Assembly (NCBI GenBank): GCA_023435305.1
Contig: JAEYRV010000004.1
Coordinates: 156,269-220,268, forward strand
Direction of reading: 5' to 3'
Source of the DNA: Bacillota bacterium
GTDB lineage: Bacteria; Bacillota; Clostridia; Acetivibrionales; DTU013
Length of the DNA: 64,000 bases
The notes under the pieces were generated by a model that worked only from the letters and a program-made list of their open reading frames with translations, was not told where the DNA came from and made no database searches. Positions within the stretch are counted from its first letter, which is position 1; the number at the start of each line of letters is the position of its first letter. The translations under genes were made by a program, and so were the position numbers. Below, piece by piece: positions 18,445-27,473 of the stretch.

Positions 18445-18641
18445 CAAAAATCTACAAAATTAGATAAAATGTTGGAATTTTATTGTCTATGCATATATAA
18501 TTAAAATGGACATCGTTTTATATTTGTTATTTGGGCGCAGTTATGCGTCTTGGGGGCAGAATGCGTTTTGGTAATTGCTTTATTACACGAACTTTGTCAC
18601 TCATATTGAGCGGCATTATATATGAGAACCAAACAGAGGGT

Positions 18642-20927
18642 ATGGAAGCACTGAATGTTTCATCTATTATCTTAGCTGTCATCATTCTGTTATTGATATT
18701 TGTATTCATACAGTTGTATATTTCCCACTTAAAGAAAAGACTGAATACTCAACAGAAATTTTCCAAATCCATTATAGAAAACGCTAAAACAATGATGATC
18801 ATCTGTTCTTCGGACGGAAAGGTAGTCATGTTCAATAAATATGCTCAGGAAGTGACCGGCTATACCCCCGAAGAGGTGGAGGGCAGTGATATTGAGGAGG
18901 TCGGCTTCCTGAATGGGAATACCGTGCTTGGCAGGATGATCCTTGAAACAGTAAAAAATAAAAATGTGGTCAAGAATTTTGACACATGTCTTGTATCAAA
19001 GGATGGAAGAAATGTGTATACATTATGGAATATAGATGTGATCAATGATACCGGGAATGCGCCCATATATACGGCTGCGATGGGTATGGACATAACAGGC
19101 CGGAAAATCGCAGAGTCGAGGCTTGCTGACAGTTATCAGGAGTTGGAGTCGCTTTATGGTGAACTGGTTACGAAGGAGATAGAGCTGAAACTGCAGTTTG
19201 ATGACCTCAATTCAAGGGATTTCGATCTTCGCCGCAGCGAAGAGCGTTACAGGCTGGCTGTCGAAGGTGTCAACGATGGGATATGGGACTGGGATGGCAG
19301 GGACGGAAGGCTGTTTTTGTCCAGACAGAGCAAGATCATATTGGGATTGTCCCCGGACGAAGAGTACATGACCATTGAGAAATGGTTTGATGTCATATTA
19401 AAAGATGACCTTGATATGTTTGTCAGGAGTCTGAACAAGTATATTACAGAACCTCAGAAGCATCATTTACAGATAGAATACAGGATAAAGGCAGAAGACG
19501 GAAGTATAAAGTGGGTCAGGACCAGGGGCATGGCGATATGGGACGAAAGCGGCATACCTGTAAGGGCGGCCGGCTCCATTACCGATGTTACAGAACAGCG
19601 CCAGGCTGATGAAAAGATACACAGGCTGGCTTATTATGATTCAATGACAGGACTGCCGAACAGGATACTGCTAAATGACAGGTTCATCGTTGCGGCGGCA
19701 AGCGCTCAGAGAAAGGGAAGAAAGATAGCGGTGTTTTTCCTCGATCTGGATAACTTTAAGTCGATAAATGATACAATCGGCCACACACATGGGGATCAGC
19801 TGCTTTTGAAGGTGGGCGAGCAGCTGAAGCTTAAGATGAGGAGAAGCGACACCCTGGCAAGGCTTGGCGGAGATGAATTTATAATGCTGCAGGCCAATGT
19901 TGGAAGCATGGAGGAAGTTTACAGGCTCGCGAGCCGAATGCTTGAAATATTCAAGAGGCCGTGGATACTTGATGATCGTGAGTTCTATGTGACAGCAAGT
20001 ATCGGAATATCAGTTTATCCAAATGATGGTTCAGACCTGCAGGAGCTTATGAAAAATGCTGATACAGCAATGTACCGCGCCAAGGAAAACGGCAAGAACA
20101 ATTTCCAGGTATTCACACAGGAGCTCAATCTCAAGATAATGAAGAGGATGGAAATAGAGAACCATCTCAGGAAGGCGGCTGAGAAGAAGGAGTTTGTGCT
20201 GTATTACCAGCCGCAGATAGAATTGGCAACGGGAAGGGTCAAATGTGTTGAAGCCCTGATAAGGTGGTCAAATCCGGACATGGGCTGGGTCATGCCAGAC
20301 TCGTTTATTCATATAGCTGAAGAAACCGGTCTGATTGGCAACATAGGGGAATGGGTGCTGCTAACAGCCTGTACTCAGCTGAAAAAATGGCATGATGAGG
20401 GACATGAGGATCTGAGGATATCTGTGAACCTGTCGGCGCGCCAGTTCCAACAGCCCGGGATATATGAAAGCGTTATAGATGCAATCAAAAAGACTGAGAT
20501 AGAAGCGGAGTGGCTGGAGCTGGAAATAACAGAAAGCCTTGCAATGCAGGATCTCGAGATGACAATAGACATTCTCAGGCGATTCAGGGAAGCAGGCATT
20601 TATGTTTCACTTGATGATTTCGGCAAGGGCTACTCTTCTCTGAATTATCTGAAAGCGCTGCCGATAACAAACCTGAAAATCGACAAGACGTTTATACATG
20701 GAATAGCAAATGGGTCGAACCAGTCCAAGATAGTAAAGGCGCTGATCTCACTTGCTCACAGCATGGATCTGTCGGTAACCGCAGAAGGAGTGGAAAACAG
20801 CGATCAATTGGAATACCTTGTAAATGAATGCTGCGACAATGCTCAGGGCTACCTGTTCAGCAGACCTAAAACAGCAAAGGACATAGATATATCCTCATAC
20901 GAATCCAGTATGAAAATGATCTCCTGA
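18642..20927 (+). CDS. PAS-PAS-GGDEF-EAL cyclic-di-GMP protein
   Basis: About 761 residues. A single N-terminal membrane anchor (VSSIILAVIILLLIFVFIQLYI) precedes two PAS domains (about 40-150 and 200-320, the second with a PAC segment). The GGDEF domain has an intact LARLGGDEFIML active site. The EAL domain has EALIRW, LEITES, DDFGKGYSSLNYL and AEGVEN intact. Both synthesis and hydrolysis of c-di-GMP are therefore possible and sequence cannot say which dominates. The start is uncertain: ATG 18642 gives a sensible anchor, but ATG 18543 or TTG 18531 in frame would add about 35 residues. Confidence 0.9.
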   Translation: MEALNVSSIILAVIILLLIFVFIQLYISHLKKRLNTQQKFSKSIIENAKTMMIICSSDGKVVMFNKYAQEVTGYTPEEVEGSDIEEVGFLNGNTVLGRMILETVKNKNVVKNFDTCLVSKDGRNVYTLWNIDVINDTGNAPIYTAAMGMDITGRKIAESRLADSYQELESLYGELVTKEIELKLQFDDLNSRDFDLRRSEERYRLAVEGVNDGIWDWDGRDGRLFLSRQSKIILGLSPDEEYMTIEKWFDVILKDDLDMFVRSLNKYITEPQKHHLQIEYRIKAEDGSIKWVRTRGMAIWDESGIPVRAAGSITDVTEQRQADEKIHRLAYYDSMTGLPNRILLNDRFIVAAASAQRKGRKIAVFFLDLDNFKSINDTIGHTHGDQLLLKVGEQLKLKMRRSDTLARLGGDEFIMLQANVGSMEEVYRLASRMLEIFKRPWILDDREFYVTASIGISVYPNDGSDLQELMKNADTAMYRAKENGKNNFQVFTQELNLKIMKRMEIENHLRKAAEKKEFVLYYQPQIELATGRVKCVEALIRWSNPDMGWVMPDSFIHIAEETGLIGNIGEWVLLTACTQLKKWHDEGHEDLRISVNLSARQFQQPGIYESVIDAIKKTEIEAEWLELEITESLAMQDLEMTIDILRRFREAGIYVSLDDFGKGYSSLNYLKALPITNLKIDKTFIHGIANGSNQSKIVKALISLAHSMDLSVTAEGVENSDQLEYLVNECCDNAQGYLFSRPKTAKDIDISSYESSMKMIS

Positions 20928-20934
20928 GGCAGAG

Positions 20935-21171
20935 TCATTTTTTGCTGTCGACGAACCATTTGTCCTCCTCCAGCCAAAGATAGGTTTCCCTTCCGCTTAT
21001 AGTGCACCTGTATCTGATACCCTGGCCGCCGGCTTTGAGAGATGCCGCCCGACGCACATCCGTCACCTTGTCCACGTCAAAGCATCTGCCGTCCTCCCAT
21101 TTTATTATTAGAGGGACCTTTTTCCCGTCCTTTGTGAATTTTGCAATAACTTCAACAAATACCTTTGCCAT
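20935..21171 (-). CDS. Small basic protein co-transcribed with Y-family polymerase
   Basis: 78 residues, lysine-rich, with a beta-rich pattern (KVFVEVIAKFTKDGKKVPLIIKWEDGRCFDVDKV). I do not recognise a named domain. Its ATG overlaps the stop of the upstream polymerase gene by one base and is preceded by GGAGGTG, so it is in the same operon and under the same LexA-box-like control. A role connected with lesion bypass or DNA binding is plausible from context only. Confidence 0.65.
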   Translation of the reverse strand: MAKVFVEVIAKFTKDGKKVPLIIKWEDGRCFDVDKVTDVRRAASLKAGGQGIRYRCTISGRETYLWLEEDKWFVDSKK

Positions 21172-22379
21172 TATAACACCTCCGGGTTTGCATTAAGACC
21201 GTCGCCTTTCAACAGCACAGCCCGTTGTACCGAATAGTGCCCGAAACGCGTCCTTATGCTGTCTATGCTGGTTTCGAGCTGTTCTCTGCGCGACTGCCTT
21301 TCATCGTCAAAAAAGGACTGCTGACCGCACTCGCTTTCCATCACCACATCTGTGACCCTGACACCCAGCGTTCTGATGGTTTTGGACCAGTCCCATGATT
21401 CTGCGAAAATATCAAGGGCTTTTTCTGCGATTTCCGAGGAGGTATAGCTGTAGTGTGGGAGTTTTCCCTGCCTTTCAATAAAAGTCAGGTCGTCCGATCT
21501 GATATATACCTGAACTGTCCTGCCCTTCAGATGATGCCTTCGAAGCCTTTCTGCAACACTTTCTGCAAGTACATAGGCGAGTATTTTCACATCATTGTTA
21601 CTGCGCAAATCACGCGGAGTGGTCAGTGAGTTGCCCACGCCCTTTATGCCGGGCTGGAAGTCAACTCTTGTGACAGGGGACTCGTCATATCCGTTTGCAA
21701 ATATCCAGAGCGTGCGTCCCCACTGCCCGAAATGTCTTTCCAGAAATCTCGGCGGGGCACAGGCCAGGTCGCCGATGGTGGTGATGCCTATATCGGCGAG
21801 CTTTCTGCGGGTGGATGCTCCTACATAGATCATGTCGCCTGCTGGCAGAGACCAGATCTTTTCCTTATAATTTTCCTGGGATATCACAGTTGTTGCATCA
21901 GGTTTTTTCATGTCAGAGCCCAGCTTTGCAAAAACCTTGTTGAAGCTAACGCCAATGGATGCAGTGATACCAAGCTCAAACTCTATCCTTTTGCGCAGCT
22001 CGTCTGCGATTTGCTCTCCCGAACCGAACAGTCTGGTGCTTTCAGTCACGTCTAGCCAGTTTTCATCTATGCCGAAGGCTTCGATCAGGTTCGTGTAGTT
22101 TTCATATATTTTCCTCACCATCACTGAGAACGTGAGGTATTGCATATAATTCGGCCTGACCACCACAAGCCCCGGACATTTGGATCTGGCCTCCCATACG
22201 GCATCTCCGGCCTTAACTCCATATTCCTTGGCTATGCGGTTTTTTGCCAGAACTACGCCGTGTCTTGTCGACTGTGATCCGCACACTGCCACGGGACTAC
22301 CGCGCAGCTCCGGGTTGTAGAAGCATTCCACACTGGCGTAAAAGTTATTCAGATCGCTGTGCAGTATTACTCTGCTCAT
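21171..22379 (-). CDS. dinB: Y-family DNA polymerase (DinB/Pol IV type)
   Basis: 402 residues from the MSRVILHSDLNNFYASVE start, chosen because AGGTGAT precedes it. The frame extends upstream to 22454 but that extension overlaps the LexA-like box. Catalytic acidic residues are in HSDLNNFYASVE and GIDENWLDV. The helix-hairpin-helix segment (LADIGITTIGDLACAP) and little-finger domain follow. The C-terminus lacks an obvious beta-clamp motif apart from the QQSFFDD stretch, which resembles one. The enzyme performs error-prone bypass of damaged template. First gene of a two-gene operon. Confidence 0.93.
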   Translation of the reverse strand: MSRVILHSDLNNFYASVECFYNPELRGSPVAVCGSQSTRHGVVLAKNRIAKEYGVKAGDAVWEARSKCPGLVVVRPNYMQYLTFSVMVRKIYENYTNLIEAFGIDENWLDVTESTRLFGSGEQIADELRKRIEFELGITASIGVSFNKVFAKLGSDMKKPDATTVISQENYKEKIWSLPAGDMIYVGASTRRKLADIGITTIGDLACAPPRFLERHFGQWGRTLWIFANGYDESPVTRVDFQPGIKGVGNSLTTPRDLRSNNDVKILAYVLAESVAERLRRHHLKGRTVQVYIRSDDLTFIERQGKLPHYSYTSSEIAEKALDIFAESWDWSKTIRTLGVRVTDVVMESECGQQSFFDDERQSRREQLETSIDSIRTRFGHYSVQRAVLLKGDGLNANPEVL

Positions 22380-22447
22380 GTAAATATCACCTGGGTTTCC
22401 CATCTGTATTGCAGTTGAGGCTATTAATAGTATATGCAGTTCTAAAA

Positions 22448-22461
22448 CGAACATGTGTTCG
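22448..22461. promoter_or_regulatory. LexA (SOS) box of the dinB operon
   Basis: CGAACATGTGTTCG is a perfect palindrome matching the Gram-positive LexA/DinR consensus CGAAC-N4-GTTCG. It lies about 70 bases upstream of the polymerase start codon. Confidence 0.8.
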
Positions 22462-22575
22462 TAATATAATTATAATACCGTTCGGGTACATATGTAAAGA
22501 GCAAACTTTTCCAGAAAGAATCTCTTTTGTTTTAATTAATATGGCCGGATCAACAGAACCATACATCTGAAAAAT

Positions 22576-22612
22576 ACATGAAAAATGCCTCCGACGGACG
22601 AGCTGGAGGCAT
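22576..22612 (-). terminator. Terminator after the ycaQ-like gene
   Basis: Read on the minus strand, ATGCCTCC / GGAGGCAT forms an 8 bp stem followed by TTTTTCATG. It lies about 27 bases beyond the glycosylase stop codon. Confidence 0.75.
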
Positions 22613-22638
22613 CTTTGATGTCATTTATTATATACTGG

Positions 22639-23904
22639 CTAAACATCGCGGATCAAATCGAGCATAGTAGGATTCAGGTCCTCACCGGGTTCGATTCTGT
22701 TTGCGCCGAGATATCCGGCGAATCGCCTGAAACATTTGACCAGTGCATGTTGTAATGATTTAGTCTGTTTGACTCCGCTTTCACACCACCAGTTTTTTAC
22801 TGTCAAGGTCTTTGTTTTTTTGTCATAGGAGGGCTCAAACCTGCCGATGAACCTATCTCCATAAAGCACAGGCAATACGTAGTAGCCAAATTTTCTTTCC
22901 GACTCCGGCTTGTAGACCTCCCAGCGGTAATCAAAATCGAACAGCTCGCTTATCATCCGGCGATCCCACAGCATATTGTCAAGAGGCGCCAATATCCTGG
23001 CCTCGGGTTTTCGGGAACGTGCCGGTATATTTGCAGCGGATTGGGAAGAAGTGCCGTCGGAAGTATTGGAAAGCACATTTTCCATAGTATTCTGATCCTT
23101 GCTTCTGATATAAAAAGGAACATTAACTCCTTCTACGGCGATTTCAGACAGTATCCCGGCCGAAAGCAGCCTTTGTATGCTTTGGAGCCTTTCAGGTGTC
23201 TTTGTTTCAGGTATTTCGAGCCATGCATCTCCGGGCTTTGACCACAATAATCCGACGCCTCCTATCCTGCGGCATATGCGCCAGTCCCTGTATTGCTCAA
23301 AGGTCTCGTTGGGATCGGGCGTGTTCAGCAGTTCTGTCGGCAGGTACCGGCAGGCAAAATCATAATATTTTCTTGTGTTGACCTTGTGGTGGATTATGAC
23401 CTCGCCCCAGAACCACATGCTTTCCAAAGCGGCGCGGGACACTCTTGTGGGACCCCAGGGCCAATTGACGGATTCATCGTATTGGAGGTCGATGGAGGAC
23501 AGGGGACCGCGCGTGTTGATTTCTTTTCTTATCAGAGGGAGATAGGGGAGGATGGGCCTGTCTTCCGAACAAAGCCTTTCAAGGTTAGAGGCTCTGTATC
23601 TGCTGAAATAAGGCCAGTCTGAAGTAGTGTAGATGGACATCACCTTATCCCATCCATCAACAAGCTTTCTGTCCTTATACAGCAGCTCTTCAAGCATGTG
23701 TGGCTTGAATCCGTCGATCCTTGACTGCAGAACAAGCTCCTGGTTATGACCGACTATATTAAGCGGGTCGAATTGTATACAGCCCACACGTTTCAAGTAT
23801 TCCAGTATGCCTTCTTTGCCCTTTGAGAAACCGGAGCCTGACAATCCGTGATAGGACACCAGGAATCTGCGGGCTTGTTCTTTAGTAATAGAAATGGTTC
23901 TCAT
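22639..23904 (-). CDS. YcaQ-type winged-helix DNA glycosylase (crosslink repair)
   Basis: 421 residues, HTH_42 family. Members such as E. coli YcaQ (AlkX) remove alkylated bases and unhook interstrand crosslinks. The N-terminal region has the characteristic Q-phi-D catalytic motif in VGCIQFDPLN, followed by HNQELVLQSRIDGF. The body has tandem winged helices, and APLDNMLWDRRMISELFDFDYRWEVYKPE is a strong family signature. ATG 23904 follows GAGAGG; an upstream in-frame ATG at 23931 is less likely. An SOS-box-like palindrome lies 41 bases upstream, suggesting damage induction. Confidence 0.9.
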   Translation of the reverse strand: MRTISITKEQARRFLVSYHGLSGSGFSKGKEGILEYLKRVGCIQFDPLNIVGHNQELVLQSRIDGFKPHMLEELLYKDRKLVDGWDKVMSIYTTSDWPYFSRYRASNLERLCSEDRPILPYLPLIRKEINTRGPLSSIDLQYDESVNWPWGPTRVSRAALESMWFWGEVIIHHKVNTRKYYDFACRYLPTELLNTPDPNETFEQYRDWRICRRIGGVGLLWSKPGDAWLEIPETKTPERLQSIQRLLSAGILSEIAVEGVNVPFYIRSKDQNTMENVLSNTSDGTSSQSAANIPARSRKPEARILAPLDNMLWDRRMISELFDFDYRWEVYKPESERKFGYYVLPVLYGDRFIGRFEPSYDKKTKTLTVKNWWCESGVKQTKSLQHALVKCFRRFAGYLGANRIEPGEDLNPTMLDLIRDV

Positions 23905-23944
23905 AAATAACCTCTCAAATTTGTAGTCCATATAACAGTATACA

Positions 23945-23958
23945 CGAACAGATGTTCT
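23945..23958. promoter_or_regulatory. LexA-box-like site upstream of the ycaQ-like gene
   Basis: CGAACAGATGTTCT retains CGAAC-N4-GTTC of the Gram-positive LexA consensus and sits at promoter distance from the minus-strand glycosylase gene. Confidence 0.65.
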
Positions 23959-24130
23959 AACGCAAGGACGTAATACTCTGACGTGTGTTATCAGCTTTCA
24001 GTTGAAAAGCTGAGCATTCCATATTAACAAATTATGTCGGATTATGTTATATTAGATTTGTAGGGCATTCAACAAAGAGGCGTATTCAGATAGTTGTGGA
24101 CATAATACATCAGAGGAGCGGAGAACTTAT

Positions 24131-25486
24131 ATGAGTAAAACAACAGAAGGAAAAAGAAAAGAACGGGCAAAAACCAAAAAATCAGCAGGAAGAATTATCG
24201 GAACGATAATAATTGTCCTTTTGATCCTGCCTCTTTTGCTTGCCGGGTTGCTGTACCTTTATGTCAGCGTTGCGGATTTTGTGTATGATGATCCTGAGCA
24301 GGTGGTCTCAAATAGTTTACCCATGACATTTTCACAGAGAAATTCATTTGATGCCGGCAGCATGACACAAACAATGTATTTTGACAAAGCGGATATATAC
24401 TATCTGACGCGAAATGTAATGCCTGATCTTCACATGACAGAATCACTATACATCAATGCATACAGGTTTGCACTTGAAGATTCGGCAGTTTATGTACAGG
24501 GAAAGGCATACGGTATCAATGTACCTGTTAAGATCGATGTGGATTTGCGATGGGAAAACAGCAGTCCGATCATAAGCATAAAGGGTGCATCCCTGGGAAG
24601 CCTGCAGATCCCGCTGCCCTTAAAGACACTCGCAGAAAAATTCGAGATTTCTCTTGAATACCCATTTTCCCTGGACGAAATACAACTGCTTCAGAAGGCA
24701 GAAGGTCTTCGGATCGAAGATGGACTGATGAAAGCCGTGCTGCCTGTAGACAAGTATATCGCTGCAGAGGGCATGGATGCCTGGCTGTACCTTAAGCCTG
24801 CACTGATATATATGGACGAAGAGGATGATATGGGCAAGCTGGTGGAAAGCTACAAGAGCAACTGGATGGATGATGACTACGAAAGCGAACAGCTTAAGGA
24901 GTATGTGAAGAAATTCCAGAGCGATCCCGAAGAGTATCAGAGGCTCAAGGTAAGGATGCTGGCTGCCGGGCCTTCAAAAGTGGCGGACGGATACTTTGGA
25001 GCAGCTGATTACAATGAAGATTTAATGTCACGCTATTATCCCGGGATAACAAGGGAAGCCGTGGAACAACTTCGTAAAGACTTGCCGTATGAGAAAAACT
25101 ACAATTTTCTCAAGAATTATGCCCTGGATATAGATGCAAAATTCGGAAGTGAAACCATTACGATAAAGAAAGGTGAATTCGTATACAAAAAAGGCGGCGA
25201 GGCGCTGGATATGAAGAGCCTTTATGCAGATGTGCCCGGGGTCGATGCTATTTTTTCCGAGGGGACAAAATACTGTGCGGTCCTTGCTGCAGGAGCAGAT
25301 TCGACGCAGAAGATAGGCCGCATAGCTTATTCCGCCTGCACAGCCTTCAAATATCCCAGCGGACGCTGCATGATAGTCTGCCAGAAGGACAGGAAGCTCC
25401 ATTATACAGAAATAACGCCGGAGGAGTATGATGACCTGGAAAGCGGCAAAACGGAGTTTTATGTTGTAGCGATAATTGACAGGTAG
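24131..25486 (+). CDS. Membrane-anchored protein of unknown function
   Basis: 451 residues. A very basic N-terminus of 20 residues is followed by one membrane helix (IIGTIIIVLLILPLLLAGLLYLYVSV, about 22-48), placing the remaining 400 residues outside the membrane. The outer domain alternates beta-strand and charged helix segments. I cannot assign it to a named family. Residues 90-210 vaguely recall YpmS-type two-strand scaffolds, but this is weak. It has its own ribosome site region, stands alone between the ycaQ-like gene (divergent) and a terminator, and is convergent to cotJC. Confidence 0.7.
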   Translation: MSKTTEGKRKERAKTKKSAGRIIGTIIIVLLILPLLLAGLLYLYVSVADFVYDDPEQVVSNSLPMTFSQRNSFDAGSMTQTMYFDKADIYYLTRNVMPDLHMTESLYINAYRFALEDSAVYVQGKAYGINVPVKIDVDLRWENSSPIISIKGASLGSLQIPLPLKTLAEKFEISLEYPFSLDEIQLLQKAEGLRIEDGLMKAVLPVDKYIAAEGMDAWLYLKPALIYMDEEDDMGKLVESYKSNWMDDDYESEQLKEYVKKFQSDPEEYQRLKVRMLAAGPSKVADGYFGAADYNEDLMSRYYPGITREAVEQLRKDLPYEKNYNFLKNYALDIDAKFGSETITIKKGEFVYKKGGEALDMKSLYADVPGVDAIFSEGTKYCAVLAAGADSTQKIGRIAYSACTAFKYPSGRCMIVCQKDRKLHYTEITPEEYDDLESGKTEFYVVAIIDR

Positions 25487-25522
25487 GCATTCGGAAAACG
25501 CCTGGGTGTTTGATGAAAGAAT

Positions 25523-25558
25523 AAAACTCGCCAGTTTTCAAACAATGGCGAGTTTTTT
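25523..25558 (+). terminator. Terminator between the membrane protein gene and cotJC
   Basis: An 11 bp perfect stem (AAAACTCGCCA / TGGCGAGTTTT) continues into T residues. The A-rich arm may make it bidirectional for the convergent cotJ operon. Confidence 0.88.
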
Positions 25559-25573
25559 GTATAATTTCGAAGC

Positions 25574-26266
25574 TTATTTCTTCTGATATGCAGGACTGAT
25601 ATCAGCAGTTGGATTGGCGTTTGATAAGGGACTGGCGTTAGAGAAAGGACTTGCGTTCGCAGCCGGGCTGACTTCCGCATATTCTGGTTTCTTCATATAG
25701 AATGGCCTTTCATTGAGCTTCTCTTGCACTATGCGCAATGCTTCGCCAAAGCGCTGGAAGTGAACTACCTCGCGTTCTCTAAGGAACCGCAGCGGATCGA
25801 TGACATCAGGGTCGTCAGTCATATTTATCAGGTTTTCATACGTAGCGCGAGCTTTCTGCTCGGCTGCCAGATCTTCGACCAGATCTGCGATGGGGTCACC
25901 CTTTGAAGCAATGTATGCCGCCGTGAAAGGCACGCCGCTGGCATTTACAGGATAAACAGCCCTGTCATGGTCGGAGAAATAACCGCCGAGGCCCTCTTTT
26001 TCCAGGATCTTTGCCGGGACGCCCTTTGTCAGCTGATGCACGATGGAACCCACTATTTCAAGATGGGCCAACTCCTCCGTTCCTATATCATTAAGTGTAG
26101 CCTTTGCCACTTCTGTCGGCATACTGAAGCGCTGACTCAGATATCTGATAGAAGCAGCAAGCTCTCCATCAGGGCCGCCGTACTGAGTTATTACATATTT
26201 GGCGAGTTTTGGATTACAATTTTTTATTTTAACCGGATATTCCAGTTTTTTTTCGTAGACCCACAT
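25574..26266 (-). CDS. cotJC: Spore coat protein CotJC (manganese catalase-like)
   Basis: 230 residues. The ferritin-like di-metal fold carries ligands in GPDGELAASIRYLSQ, IGTEELAHLEIVGS and REREVVHFQRFGEAL. CotJC is deposited in the inner spore coat and related proteins show manganese-catalase activity. The C-terminal tail ends in a short near-repeat (ANASPFSNASPLSNANPTADISP). Last gene of cotJABC, all on the minus strand. Confidence 0.93.
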   Translation of the reverse strand: MWVYEKKLEYPVKIKNCNPKLAKYVITQYGGPDGELAASIRYLSQRFSMPTEVAKATLNDIGTEELAHLEIVGSIVHQLTKGVPAKILEKEGLGGYFSDHDRAVYPVNASGVPFTAAYIASKGDPIADLVEDLAAEQKARATYENLINMTDDPDVIDPLRFLREREVVHFQRFGEALRIVQEKLNERPFYMKKPEYAEVSPAANASPFSNASPLSNANPTADISPAYQKK

Positions 26267-26306
26267 TTACAAAACCTCCTTTATCAGTAATTTGCTTTGG
26301 GACATA

Positions 26307-26552
26307 TCAGGCTTCCCAGGGCCACGGGCTCTCTATCCAGGGCCATGGAAAGGAATTGCTGGCACCGGCCGTGATCGGACCGTACATACTTTCATAATTA
26401 TCCCTTAGAAGCCTGGCTTGCTGTGCAGTGTTCACAAAAATCATAAGGGCTTTCTGGTCATACGGATGGGTATTAAGGTAAAGATTCAGCTCTATTGCCA
26501 TAAAATCTAACGCCATTATTTCCTTCAGCATTTTATCGCGTGCGTCGATCAT
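26307..26552 (-). CDS. cotJB: Spore coat protein CotJB
   Basis: 81 residues from ATG 26552, which follows GGAGGTG; the longer open frame overlaps cotJA. It has the conserved CotJB helices (MLKEIMALDFMAIELNLYLNTHPYDQKAL) and a Pro/Trp-rich tail (FPWPWIESPWPWEA). It supports assembly of CotJA and CotJC into the spore coat. Overlap and spacing within the cotJABC operon support the call. Confidence 0.9.
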   Translation of the reverse strand: MIDARDKMLKEIMALDFMAIELNLYLNTHPYDQKALMIFVNTAQQARLLRDNYESMYGPITAGASNSFPWPWIESPWPWEA

Positions 26553-26593
26553 ACAAACACCTCCATTCAAATCATCAAATAACCGGGCAGTTG

Positions 26594-26932
26594 TCATCCG
26601 TCATACGAATAAGCGGGATCAGCGCCGTATGGCCTGTCGAGCTCCGGAAATATGGTGCCCTGTTTGAGGCCAAGCATCGGTGGATAAAGACAGCAAAGAC
26701 ATTGAAAGGGCACATATGCATGTGCCAATCTTGCTCCGATAATCGGCGGGGGATTATAATATTGCAATTTGCACATATTGAAATCATCGCAGGATATCGT
26801 CTGGACTTCGGCTGCCTCAGCCGCATTGGACACTTTGGCGGCATTTTCCGCATTTGCCGCATTGGCTGTATTTGCTGTATTTGCCGCCGGAAGGTTTTCG
26901 TATGCTGACGGCATCACATTATTACCTAACAT
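26594..26932 (-). CDS. cotJA: Spore coat-associated protein CotJA
   Basis: 112 residues. The C-terminal half carries the CotJA signature (ARLAHAYVPFQCLCCLYPPMLGLKQGTIFPELDRPY). The N-terminal half contains an Ala/Asn-rich stretch (ANTANTANAANAENAA) that looks like a recent expansion of short GCN/AAT-type codons. ATG follows GGAGGG by six bases. First gene of the operon; a sigma-E promoter is expected upstream, but I saw only a partial -10-like match and do not annotate it. Confidence 0.9.
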   Translation of the reverse strand: MLGNNVMPSAYENLPAANTANTANAANAENAAKVSNAAEAAEVQTISCDDFNMCKLQYYNPPPIIGARLAHAYVPFQCLCCLYPPMLGLKQGTIFPELDRPYGADPAYSYDG

Positions 26933-27189
26933 CAGGCTCCCTCCAATACACTTTTTGTATATATTATTCTTGTTTACATAAAAATGTTCAAATAACGTGT
27001 AAATTATGTGTTATCACCAGTCTGATCGAAATAGTATGATTTTTGGTATAAGCCGTGTAGCTTGTTATATGGCAAGAGATGTCATAATGATGAATAATTA
27101 AACCAGGCAGAAGCATCAGAGTGTGTGAGAGGCTGTATTATTAAGAGTATAGAGTTTTATCCGATTAAAATTAATCTTTAGAAAATCCA

Positions 27190-27374
27190 CTTGGATGAAA
27201 TTTCAAGTAGGGGCAGCGAATTTACTATACTAAAGTGACATAACACAGTGTATGACTAGTTATGTATCCTAAACATGGAATAATTACAACAAAACAAGTA
27301 GTTTTCCTGCCCCTACTTGAAATTTCATCCAGTTAGACTAAGGCATGCTGCCCCTACTTGAAATTTCATCCAAG
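27190..27374. mobile_element. 185 bp mini-element with perfect 28 bp inverted ends
   Basis: The sequence at 27190-27217 (core TTGGATGAAATTTCAAG) is an exact inverted copy of 27347-27374. A third copy, in the orientation of the right end, lies at 27307-27331. There is no open reading frame between. This is the architecture of a MITE-like, non-autonomous element. The right-end core TACTTGAAATTT...CCA resembles the repeats near 17.2 kb. Confidence 0.75.
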
Positions 27375-27473
27375 CAACAAGAATCTTGTGAGGTTAAATC
27401 GTACATCTTATTCTATAGGCTGAGTTCTATAGTTAGTTACACCCGGAGTGGATTTTACTTTTAAAATTTACTT

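Noticed and set aside
18445..18641. c-di-GMP riboswitch in front of the GGDEF/EAL gene
   Set aside because: No GEMM-type conserved core or paired P1 stems could be found.
26933..27000. Sigma-E promoter of cotJABC
   Set aside because: Only a partial -10-like TATACAAA was seen and no convincing -35; not supported well enough to annotate.
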